Below are positions 1-6,119 of a stretch of 13,251 nt of DNA, one piece after another. The stretch's first letter is position 1, and the number at the start of each line of letters is the position of its first letter. The position numbers were made by a program, and so were the translations under genes. The DNA comes from Candidatus Kuenenia stuttgartensis (lineage in GTDB: Bacteria; Bacteroidota; Bacteroidia; Flavobacteriales_D; Crocinitomicaceae). The notes under the pieces were generated by a model. The model ran no database searches. It saw only the letters and a list, made by a program, of their open reading frames with translations, and was not told the DNA's origin. The stretch is from positions 1 through 13,251 of the forward strand of contig CALPRR020000052.1 in NCBI GenBank assembly GCA_943326025.2, in the 5' to 3' direction.

Positions 1-550
1 CAATTTCTATTGATTTTTGGCCAACATATTCTAAGATTATTTTAGACGGATCTGCATTAGGTTGAACATGAAATTCATATTTCAAGTCCTTTTTATTTTC
101 TATGATCTTTAAATCGATACCATTATATAAATTTGACATGGTAGCTTCACTATATCCATGAACATCAGATGCCCATTTTGTAGAATCATTCCCTAAAAAA
201 TAATTATAATAACTTTTTGTTGGATTTACTTTTTGGATTTCTTCAACTGTATTTGAACCAATAAAATTTAAATGAACAACAGTTTGAGCCATCTTCGATT
301 TTTTATTTGGCTTTCCACCTGCATGTAAATCATGCATCAGTGAAAAATCTTGAAAATGAAACAAAAACTTGTTCTGTTGAATCCATAAATTCCCTCCATC
401 AAATTTCGAATGAAATAAAATTTTTGAATCCCATTGACCTTTGTTTTCTATAAAAGAATAATGAATATCATGTTGATGTTCGATTTCTTGAGAAAACAAC
501 TTCAGACTTGAAAGAATAAACAAAAAGAAAATAACCTTTATTTGTTTCAT
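1..550 (-). CDS. Secreted protein, N-terminal part (DUF7948-like 'ENKGQW' domain), cut by the window edge
   Basis: The frame is open from an ATG at 550-548 to the left edge (183 codons seen), so the C-terminus is missing. Residues 1-21 look like a Sec signal peptide: Lys at positions 2 and 5, a hydrophobic core, then LFSQ. The mature part has the IENKGQW motif near residues 34-40, then NYFLGND..KWASDVHGY, then LYNGIDLKI. These three motifs in this order mark the N-terminal domain of large Bacteroidota surface or secreted proteins (the family I know as DUF7948), often followed by SBBP or PKD repeats and a type IX sorting tail. The later domains lie outside the window and are inferred only. There is no clear Shine-Dalgarno sequence. 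A weak -7-like TATATTAG lies about 25 bases upstream of the start. The substrate or binding role is unknown. Confidence 0.8.
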   Translation of the reverse strand, partial: MKQIKVIFFLFILSSLKLFSQEIEHQHDIHYSFIENKGQWDSKILFHSKFDGGNLWIQQNKFLFHFQDFSLMHDLHAGGKPNKKSKMAQTVVHLNFIGSNTVEEIQKVNPTKSYYNYFLGNDSTKWASDVHGYSEATMSNLYNGIDLKIIENKKDLKYEFHVQPNADPSKIILEYVGQKSIEI

Positions 551-616
551 TAATAATCAAAAAAGTTTCTCCTAATATACTATATTTTCTTTTTTGTTAA
601 CTAACATCGTGATATA

Positions 617-648
617 AAAAATGCTCTCAAATTCAAGAGAGCATTTTT
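617..648 (-). terminator. Rho-independent terminator hairpin behind gldA
   Basis: A perfect 12-bp stem (617-628 with 637-648) encloses an 8-base loop. The GC-containing core is GCTCTC/GAGAGC, with A-runs on one side and T-runs on the other, so the RNA of either strand ends in U residues. On the minus strand it closes the gldA transcript, after the sorting-domain remnant. No plus-strand gene ends here. Confidence 0.8.
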
Positions 649-671
649 AAAGAAAAATAATTTGACTATTC

Positions 672-767
672 CTATATTACTTTTTCATTATTCACAAAGC
701 CATCTGTGGTTATTCTCAAAAAATAAAATCCTGATTTTAAATCTTCTATACCACTTGAATTTGTAAT
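672..767 (-). pseudogene. Remnant of a type IX secretion C-terminal sorting domain
   Basis: The minus-strand frame immediately after the gldA stop encodes 31 residues and a TAG stop. It contains EDLKSGFYFLRITTDG, then NNEKVI at the end. This matches the last strands of the type A T9SS sorting domain, whose usual end is roughly L-x-x-G-x-Y-hydrophobic-x-hydrophobic-x-T..G followed by K-hydrophobic-hydrophobic. A whole domain has about 70-80 residues, and only the end is present. It has no start codon of its own, and the frame runs back into gldA, where it is not coding. I read it as the 3' stub of a deleted secreted-protein gene. Fusion to GldA by frameshifting is possible but unlikely, because GldA is cytoplasmic and already complete. 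Confidence 0.6.
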
Positions 768-769
768 TG

Positions 770-1669
770 TTACTTTGTTAATTGCTTGAAGACTTCTTCT
801 AACGATTTTTCTTCAACTCTTAAAGTCAATACTAATAAGTTATTGTTTTGAGCAAATTGAGCAACTGTTTTACGTAAATCTTCAACGCCAATCCCTTCAA
901 TTAACCATCCTTTACCTAAAGCTTCAACTTTATTAACATCTTTGATTTTTGTTAATGCATTTCTTGAAATTTCAGCATCAAATTCAACATATACGGTTTG
1001 GTGAGATAAATCAATTTGTAAATGATCAGCAGTGTCGTTCGCAACAATTTGACCTTTATTAATAATCACAACTCGATCACATATAGCCTCCACTTCTTGC
1101 ATGATATGTGTTGAAAGCATTACAGTTTTAGATTTTCCGATTTTTTTAATTAAATCACGAATTTCAGCTAATTGATTTGGATCTAAACCCGAAGTTGGCT
1201 CATCTAAAATCAACACTTGTGGATCATGAATTATCGCTTGAGCTAAACCAACTCTTTGACGATATCCTTTCGATAAAGCTCCGATTTTTTTCGCTTGCTC
1301 AACTTCTAAACCAACTGCTTTTACCATATCAGAAACACGATCTTTCACATTGGAAACTTTATAAATATTCCCAACGAACTCAAGGTATTCACGCACATAC
1401 ATATCCAAATACAATGGATTGTTTTCAGGTAAATAACCAATCAATTGTCTTGTTTTTAAGTTATCGACATCAACAGTCATTCCACACACCTTCACTTCAC
1501 CAGCAGAAGATGGAATAAAACCAGTAATAATCTTCATTGTAGTTGATTTTCCGGCACCATTTGGACCTAAAAAACCTACGATTTCACCTTTGGCTACTGA
1601 AAATGAGATATCTCTAACAGCTGCTTGTTCACCGTAAAACTTAGTAAGATTCGTTACTTCTATTGACAT
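770..1669 (-). CDS. gldA: GldA, ABC transporter ATP-binding subunit for gliding motility
   Basis: The product is a 299-residue cytoplasmic ATPase, close to the usual GldA length. Visible motifs are Walker A GPNGAGKST (35-43), a Q-loop position read as LPENNPLY (Glu82 instead of Gln), the signature LSKGYRQ (132-138), Walker B VLILDEP (152-158), the D-loop SGLD and the switch His188 in STHIMQE. The N-terminal MSIEVTNLTKFYG and C-terminal SLEEVFKQLTK are typical of the GldA group. In Flavobacterium johnsoniae, GldA works with the membrane proteins GldF and GldG, and gldA also lies apart from gldFG there. Neither partner is in this window. It starts at ATG 1669, the first ATG of the domain. The gene is transcribed alone, divergently from rsgA, and ends just before the sorting-domain remnant and the hairpin at 617-648. 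Confidence 0.93.
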   Translation of the reverse strand: MSIEVTNLTKFYGEQAAVRDISFSVAKGEIVGFLGPNGAGKSTTMKIITGFIPSSAGEVKVCGMTVDVDNLKTRQLIGYLPENNPLYLDMYVREYLEFVGNIYKVSNVKDRVSDMVKAVGLEVEQAKKIGALSKGYRQRVGLAQAIIHDPQVLILDEPTSGLDPNQLAEIRDLIKKIGKSKTVMLSTHIMQEVEAICDRVVIINKGQIVANDTADHLQIDLSHQTVYVEFDAEISRNALTKIKDVNKVEALGKGWLIEGIGVEDLRKTVAQFAQNNNLLVLTLRVEEKSLEEVFKQLTK

Positions 1670-1689
1670 TGTTTCTGAATTTTGAATTG

Positions 1690-1716
1690 CGAATATAAGA
1701 AGAATGAAATTTAGAT
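1690..1716 (-). promoter_or_regulatory. Weak candidate promoter of gldA
   Basis: On the minus strand a TATATTCG (1697-1690) matches the Bacteroidota -7 consensus TAnnTTTG with one mismatch. TTTC (an imperfect TTTG) lies 19 bases upstream of it. The position, about 20 bases before the gldA ATG, is right, but both boxes are imperfect. Confidence 0.3.
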
Positions 1717-1790
1717 GAAAGTGTTATTCTATTAAAGATTTAGTAATTGATACATTTCAAAAGTAAAATAGTCAATTAATTTTAGTTCAA

Positions 1791-1837
1791 ATTGTAATCT
1801 GTAAATAGAGCTCTTATTTTTTTTCTTTTTATATTTA
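1791..1837 (+). promoter_or_regulatory. Candidate promoter of the rsgA-dtd-mazG operon
   Basis: Two readings are possible. ATTG (1791-1794), then 20 bases, then TATTTTTT (1815-1822), gives a leader of roughly 15 bases. Alternatively TATATTTA (1830-1837) lies only 6 bases before the ATG at 1844 and would give an almost leaderless mRNA. Each -7 box departs from TAnnTTTG at one base. The sequence cannot decide between them. Confidence 0.35.
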
Positions 1838-1843
1838 CATTCT

Positions 1844-2797
1844 ATGCCAACAAAAGGAAAAGTATTAAAATCAACTGGGAAATGGTATCATGTGGAATTG
1901 GAAGATGGTTCTATCGTGAATTGTCGTGTTCGTGGTAAAATACGTCTCGATGCTTTGAGAACGACCAATCCTATTGCTGTTGGTGATATTGTTTCAATAA
2001 ACGATACGATTGACGAAGAAGGAAACCGAGTAATTACGGATTATGATGAAAGAAGAAATTATATCGTTCGTAAATCGACTAACTTGAGTAAACAAATGCA
2101 AATTTTAGCTGCAAATGTTGATCGAGCTTACCTTTTAGTGACAACTGTTGCGCCTGTAACACATTTAGCGTTCATTGACCGTTTTTTAGTTTCTGCAGAA
2201 TCTTTTCGTATTCCAACAACTCTTCTATTTTCAAAAGCAGATACTTATTCAGAATACGACATGGAGTATGTTGAGGCCCTAATTGATATGTATCAACGGA
2301 TTGGTTATCCATGTCATAAGATTTCTATCAATCAACCGGAGACAATTGATTTTTTAAGAAATGAAATCAATGGAAATCAAGTTATGATCTCTGGTCACAG
2401 TGGAGTTGGAAAAAGTTCATTGGTGAATGTGATTGATCCAAATTTAGATTTGAGAACTGGTGAAATTTCTGACGCTAATATGCAAGGAAAACACACTACG
2501 ACTTTTGCAGAAATGTTCAAATTGACAAGTGGAGGTTATATTGTTGACACGCCCGGAATTAGAGCATTTGGAATTGTGAATCTCGATAAAGAAGTTCTTT
2601 CTCATTATTTCCCAGAAATGAGAGAATTATTAAATGAATGTAAATTTCATAATTGCCAACATTTAAACGAACCAAAATGCGCTGTGAAAAACGCAGTTGA
2701 AGAAGGAAAAATTCCTGAAAGTCGTTATGATTCATATGTTCAAATGATGACTGATGATGAAAACGAAATTCACCGTAAAAAAGTGATTTTTGGATGA
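1844..2797 (+). CDS. rsgA: RsgA, circularly permuted GTPase for 30S subunit maturation
   Basis: The product has 317 residues and the RsgA layout. An N-terminal OB-fold (about 1-75) is followed by a GTPase domain whose motifs come in permuted order: G4 SKAD (130-133), G1 GHSGVGKSS (183-191), a TTT switch near 218-220 and G3 DTPG (235-238). A C-terminal zinc motif has Cys266, Cys271, His273 and Cys279. RsgA binds the 30S subunit late in assembly, hydrolyses GTP and releases RbfA. Two things depart from the textbook: G4 has Ser where Asn of NKxD is usual, and the start may be almost leaderless. The gene ends in an ATGA overlap with dtd, so translation of the two is likely coupled. Identification is firm; the effect of Ser130 is not known. 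Confidence 0.95.
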   Translation: MPTKGKVLKSTGKWYHVELEDGSIVNCRVRGKIRLDALRTTNPIAVGDIVSINDTIDEEGNRVITDYDERRNYIVRKSTNLSKQMQILAANVDRAYLLVTTVAPVTHLAFIDRFLVSAESFRIPTTLLFSKADTYSEYDMEYVEALIDMYQRIGYPCHKISINQPETIDFLRNEINGNQVMISGHSGVGKSSLVNVIDPNLDLRTGEISDANMQGKHTTTFAEMFKLTSGGYIVDTPGIRAFGIVNLDKEVLSHYFPEMRELLNECKFHNCQHLNEPKCAVKNAVEEGKIPESRYDSYVQMMTDDENEIHRKKVIFG

Positions 2798-3246
2798 GAA
2801 TCTTAATTCAACGAACAACCGAAGCTTCTGTTAAAATAGATAGTAAAATTGTTGGATGCATTGAAAATGGATTCGTTGTTTTGATTGGAATCGAACATGA
2901 AGATGAAACATCAGATGCTGATTGGTTGATTCAAAAATTGATTGGACTTCGAATTTTCAGCGATGAAAACGGTAAAATGAATCTTTCCATTCAAGAAATT
3001 GACGGTTCATTTTTAGTAATTTCTCAATTCACACTTCATTCTTCAACAAAAAAAGGAAATCGTCCAAGTTATATTCAAGCAGCTAAACCAGAACAAGCAA
3101 TTCCTTTATATAACTATTTTGTGGAAGAACTCAAATCTAAATCAAATCTAAAAGTAGAAACAGGTCAATTTGGAGCGGACATGAAAGTTTCATTAATAAA
3201 TGATGGTCCTGTCACTATTTGGATGGATTCAAAAAATAGAGAATAA
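2794..3246 (+). CDS. dtd: D-aminoacyl-tRNA deacylase (DTD)
   Basis: The product is a 150-residue cytoplasmic enzyme that removes D-amino acids (and wrongly attached glycine) from tRNA, so D-residues do not enter proteins. It starts with MRILIQR, the usual N-terminus. It has SQFTL (77-81) with the conserved Thr80, and the Gly138-cisPro139 motif inside NDGPVT (136-141), which gives the enzyme its chiral proofreading. Length and both motifs match bacterial DTD1. The ATG overlaps the rsgA stop codon by four bases (ATGA), and the next gene begins 2 bases after its stop. It is therefore the middle gene of a compact operon. Confidence 0.95.
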   Translation: MRILIQRTTEASVKIDSKIVGCIENGFVVLIGIEHEDETSDADWLIQKLIGLRIFSDENGKMNLSIQEIDGSFLVISQFTLHSSTKKGNRPSYIQAAKPEQAIPLYNYFVEELKSKSNLKVETGQFGADMKVSLINDGPVTIWMDSKNRE

Positions 3247-3248
3247 TT

Positions 3249-3575
3249 ATGCACATCAAAGAAGCTCAAGAAATCGTCGATAAATGGATTAAAGAATTCG
3301 GCGTTCGTTATTTCAATGAATTGACGAATACAGCCATGTTAATGGAAGAGGTTGGCGAAGTCGCTCGAATTATGGCTCGTCGTTACGGTGAGCAAAGCGA
3401 AAAAGAAAGTGATAAAAACAAAGATTTAGGAGATGAAATGGCTGATGTTCTTTTTGTTTTAATTTGTCTCGCCAATCAAACCGGAATAGATTTAGAAGAA
3501 GCGATGCGAAAAAATTTAGATAAAAAAACAAATCGGGACGCCGAAAGACATCATAATAATGAGAAGTTGAAATAG
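3249..3575 (+). CDS. MazG-like nucleotide pyrophosphohydrolase (YpjD type)
   Basis: This 108-residue all-alpha protein has the MazG metal-binding pattern: EEVGE (about 33-37) and, after a loop, DEMADVLF (about 62-69), giving an ExxE...ExxD site for Mg2+. The overall pattern, including ARRYGE and LANQTGIDLEEA, resembles Bacillus YpjD rather than full-length two-domain MazG. Members hydrolyse nucleoside triphosphates to monophosphate and pyrophosphate and are thought to clear unusual nucleotides; the natural substrate here cannot be told from sequence. It begins 2 bases after dtd and is the last gene of the rsgA-dtd operon. The C-terminus is highly charged. No terminator follows; a separate promoter for the next gene begins within 5 bases of its stop. 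Confidence 0.87.
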   Translation: MHIKEAQEIVDKWIKEFGVRYFNELTNTAMLMEEVGEVARIMARRYGEQSEKESDKNKDLGDEMADVLFVLICLANQTGIDLEEAMRKNLDKKTNRDAERHHNNEKLK

Positions 3576-3578
3576 TAA

Positions 3579-3610
3579 ATTGTAATTAGACTTTAAATAA
3601 ATTATCTTTG
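3579..3610 (+). promoter_or_regulatory. Promoter of the DEAD-box-like gene
   Basis: ATTG (3579-3582), then 20 bases, then a perfect TAnnTTTG box TATCTTTG (3603-3610). The ATG follows at 3634, leaving a leader of about 15-20 bases. This is among the best Bacteroidota-type promoter matches in the window, and it suggests the gene is not only read through from mazG. Confidence 0.65.
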
Positions 3611-3633
3611 TACTAAAATTAAGCAATTCATCC

Positions 3634-4272
3634 ATGTCTTTAAATAAATACAGCGAAGTTCTTCAAAAATCAATGCCTTTAGCTGGACTTGAACATCCAA
3701 CTGAGATTCAAAATTTGTGCTTTTCGAAATACAAACAAGGAACTGATTTTATTGCCATTGCACCAAAAGGTTCTGGTAAATCAACTTCAATTGTTACAGG
3801 AGTTATTCAACGCTTAGAAAAAGCAACTGAAGATGATGCTCCTCGTGCCATTATATTTGTAGAAAACAAAGATAGAGCTTTAGAAATGGAAGCTTTATTT
3901 CTGAAATTAGCAAGAAGAACAGATTTAAGAGTTGTTGTAGTTTATGATAAAGGAATTAAAGTAAGACAACGTATTGATTTGTACCAAGGTTCAGATATCG
4001 TAATCGGAACGCCAAAAAGAATTCAAGAAATGTATCATCAAAATGGAATCAACACAGCAAATGTGAAGTTGTATATCATTGATGATGCAGAATTAATTAT
4101 GAAGCAAGGATTTCACACACCTATCAATCGAATATACGAAAGTATCGCAAAATGCCAATCCATTATGTATGCAAACGAATATGAAGCTAGGATGGAAAAA
4201 GCAATCGATATCATTATGAAAAACCCTGACATCATTGAACTTGAGGAAGAAATTGAAAAAAATGAAGCATAA
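3634..4272 (+). CDS. Single-RecA-domain DEAD-box-like protein
   Basis: The 212-residue product matches only the first RecA domain of a DEAD-box RNA helicase. In order I see a Q-motif (Gly18, then PTEIQ ending at Gln26), Walker A APKGSGKS (43-50), a motif Ia-like FVENKDRA, motif Ib GTPKRI (125-130), motif II as DDAE (150-153) and YAN (179-181) where SAT would stand. The second RecA domain, with motifs V and VI and the arginine finger, is absent. The protein ends in an acidic tail (ELEEEIEKNEA). No leftover of that domain lies downstream before apaG, so this looks like a settled short protein rather than a fresh truncation. It may bind ATP and RNA, but unwinding alone seems unlikely. It has its own promoter. 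The function is unknown. Confidence 0.75.
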   Translation: MSLNKYSEVLQKSMPLAGLEHPTEIQNLCFSKYKQGTDFIAIAPKGSGKSTSIVTGVIQRLEKATEDDAPRAIIFVENKDRALEMEALFLKLARRTDLRVVVVYDKGIKVRQRIDLYQGSDIVIGTPKRIQEMYHQNGINTANVKLYIIDDAELIMKQGFHTPINRIYESIAKCQSIMYANEYEARMEKAIDIIMKNPDIIELEEEIEKNEA

Positions 4273-4291
4273 TTACTTTGTTTTAAGAAAT

Positions 4292-4299
4292 TAAATTTG
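4292..4299 (+). promoter_or_regulatory. Candidate -7 box of the apaG promoter
   Basis: TAAATTTG is a perfect TAnnTTTG match 31 bases before the apaG ATG. No TTG box stands at the proper distance upstream, so the assignment is moderate to weak. Confidence 0.35.
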
Positions 4300-4330
4300 T
4301 AATTTCCCTTTGCCTTGATAAAACGAAGAT

Positions 4331-4717
4331 ATGAAAACAGCGACAACTGAAGGGATTAATATTACAGTTAACACAAAATATAGAGCAGATTTATCAAATG
4401 TTCTAGAAAGCCAATTCTTTTTCAACTATACGATTGAAATTAAAAACGAAAATCATTTCGACGTTAAATTAATGCATAGAAACTGGTATATTTTTGATTC
4501 TATCAATGAACCAAAGATTGTAAGCGGTGAAGGTGTTATTGGAGAACAACCAATTTTAAAACCAGGTCAATCATTTACATATACAAGTGGTTGCGATTTA
4601 CTTTCGGAAATTGGCTACATGAAAGGGTTTTATACATTTGAAAATCAAATCACAGGTGAAAATCTACATGTTTTCATCCCAACTTTTGAAATGTATTTTC
4701 CAGGAAAATTAAATTAA
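4331..4717 (+). CDS. apaG: ApaG domain protein
   Basis: This 128-residue protein consists of one ApaG (DUF525) domain with a fibronectin-III-like beta fold. The core from GEGVIGEQPILKPGQ through the following YTSG, GYMKGFYTF and the final strand FEMYFPGKLN is characteristic. The N-terminal part (FFFNYTIEIKNEN, then the HRNWYIFDS strand) also fits. The family is linked to Co2+/Mg2+ resistance in Salmonella, and eukaryotic F-box proteins carry the same domain, but its biochemical role remains unclear. It is probably cytoplasmic, as there is no signal peptide. It lies 58 bases after the DEAD-like gene on the same strand and may be partly co-transcribed with it. Its stop is 2 bases from the end of the convergent TPR gene. 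Confidence 0.92.
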   Translation: MKTATTEGINITVNTKYRADLSNVLESQFFFNYTIEIKNENHFDVKLMHRNWYIFDSINEPKIVSGEGVIGEQPILKPGQSFTYTSGCDLLSEIGYMKGFYTFENQITGENLHVFIPTFEMYFPGKLN

Positions 4718-4719
4718 TT

Positions 4720-5985
4720 TTAAACCTTATTTATTGGCTTTTTGTAAAACAGAAAGCCAATAAATACAATAAACAGTATTGATAAACCTCCAATCAAAAA
4801 ATACATATTCATTTTTTGATTTTTCATTTTCTCAAATAATTCACTTTCTCGATTCGATTGAATTAATTTTTGTTCCTTTTCTTGAAGGATTAAATCCATT
4901 TCAGAGGCATTAATTAAATCTATTTTATCCCTCTCTAATAAAACACTTTTTACTTTTAAATATTCTTCCATCAACTGAAATGCCTTAACGAAATCTCTTT
5001 TTGATTTATGAACCTTGATTATAGCATCTAAAGCATCCATTTTCTCTACTAATAAACCTTTTTTAGTTGCAACATCAAGTGATTTATTATAATTCTCAAT
5101 CGCTTTTGAGTGATTTTTAACTTCTAAATAATACTCACCAATATTAAAATAGCTTTCAGAAATAGCTTTCCAATTATGACATTCTAGTCTCAATTTTAAT
5201 GCTTTTTCAAAATTCAATAATGCTCCTTCTAAATCATTTTCTCCAAAACAAACAATTGCTAAATTATTATACCCATGAGATGCTTGTATTTTAGAACCAG
5301 CCTTAATATTCAAAAATGTGCTTTTTAAAAAGTACTTAGAGGCTAATTTATTATCACCTCTTAATTGACATACAATTCCAAGTCTTGTCCAAGCATTGGC
5401 CTCCGATTCAATTTTCTTATATTTATGTGTTTGTTTAATATAATGCCAAATAATTTTTTCAGCTTTATCTAATTCATTTAAATCTGTGTAAGATTTAGCA
5501 ATATTGATTTCAGCTAAAAATACAGAAGTTGGATCTTCCGATTTTTGTCCAGCTACTAATGATTTATTATACCAAATAATTGCATTTTTAGGTTCCCCCA
5601 TTAGGTTATATCCATTGCCTATTTCACTTAAGGTTTCTGTTAACAAGGTATAATCCCCTATTTTTTCAAAATAATATTTCGCTTCTTTCAGAACTTGAAT
5701 TCCTTTTAAACCTTTACCGTCTCTAATTAAAAAACTTCCTTGAGCTCTTTTCCCAGATGCAATTGCGAAATAAGATTTTTTTTCTAAACCTTCGAGCAAT
5801 AATTCATTTGATAACATTTTAAGAGAATCAATTGAACCTCTGAGGTATTCATTCCATAAAACGAGTGAAATTTTCGTCTTTGAATCAATGTCTTTTGCAT
5901 TTTTAAAGTCAGAATAATCAAACTTTTGTTCTTGACTAAACAATGAAAAAACTAGAAATATAGATGCTATAGTTAACCACTTCAT
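4720..5985 (-). CDS. TPR-repeat protein with signal peptide and one C-terminal membrane segment
   Basis: The 421-residue product has an N-terminal signal peptide (1-18, ending LFSQ). Helical TPR-type repeats follow over about residues 85-330; units such as ..GNGYNLMGEPKNAIIWYNKSL and ..NLAIVCFGENDLEGALLNFEKAL are recognisable. A charged, probably coiled-coil stretch rich in Glu, Gln and Lys (about 360-392) leads to a single membrane helix (394-413) and a short basic tail. This is the layout of the sensing half of Bacteroidota TPR histidine kinases and TPR-LuxR regulators, with TPRs in the periplasm, but translation stops right after the membrane helix. No kinase, LytTR or HTH domain follows, because apaG occupies the next bases on the other strand. 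It may act through a partner protein. A -7-like TATTTTCG lies just upstream of the start. The ligand is unknown. Confidence 0.8.
   Translation of the reverse strand: MKWLTIASIFLVFSLFSQEQKFDYSDFKNAKDIDSKTKISLVLWNEYLRGSIDSLKMLSNELLLEGLEKKSYFAIASGKRAQGSFLIRDGKGLKGIQVLKEAKYYFEKIGDYTLLTETLSEIGNGYNLMGEPKNAIIWYNKSLVAGQKSEDPTSVFLAEINIAKSYTDLNELDKAEKIIWHYIKQTHKYKKIESEANAWTRLGIVCQLRGDNKLASKYFLKSTFLNIKAGSKIQASHGYNNLAIVCFGENDLEGALLNFEKALKLRLECHNWKAISESYFNIGEYYLEVKNHSKAIENYNKSLDVATKKGLLVEKMDALDAIIKVHKSKRDFVKAFQLMEEYLKVKSVLLERDKIDLINASEMDLILQEKEQKLIQSNRESELFEKMKNQKMNMYFLIGGLSILFIVFIGFLFYKKPINKV
4728..4766. terminator. Inverted repeat between apaG and the TPR gene, possible two-way terminator
   Basis: A perfect 14-bp stem (4728-4741 with 4753-4766, core ATTGGCTTT/AAAGCCAAT) has an 11-base loop. 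It lies just after the apaG stop and inside the last codons of the convergent TPR gene, where it encodes the end of the membrane segment and the basic tail. Neither strand has a good T-run after the stem, so as an intrinsic terminator it is weak. Confidence 0.45.
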
Positions 5986-6069
5986 AAAACGAAAATAAGA
6001 ACAATCTTTTAAATGAATTAGACACTTATAAAAAAATATAAACGTTTAATCATTTCCATCCATTTTTCT

Positions 6070-6100
6070 ATTGTCAGACAATTTACATTGATTAAATTTA
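6070..6100 (+). promoter_or_regulatory. Promoter of pruA with an overlapping palindrome
   Basis: ATTG (6070-6073), 19 bases, then TAAATTTA (6093-6100) matches the Bacteroidota promoter with one departure in the -7 box. The -33 box forms one arm of a perfect 13-base palindrome ATTGTCAGACAAT (6070-6082). The pruA ATG is 19 bases after the -7 box. The palindrome could be a regulator's site; that is inference. Confidence 0.6.
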
Positions 6101-6119
6101 CCTCAAAAAAGAAATTCAT

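Noticed and set aside
1177..1518. Open frame of 113 codons on the plus strand
   Set aside because: It lies wholly inside gldA on the opposite strand, has no recognisable domain and has no promoter; GldA is certain.
4113..4346. Open frame of 77 codons on the minus strand
   Set aside because: It covers the end of the DEAD-like gene and the start of apaG in antisense; the Ser/Phe/Ile-rich product is what antisense of Asp/Glu/Lys-rich coding DNA gives.
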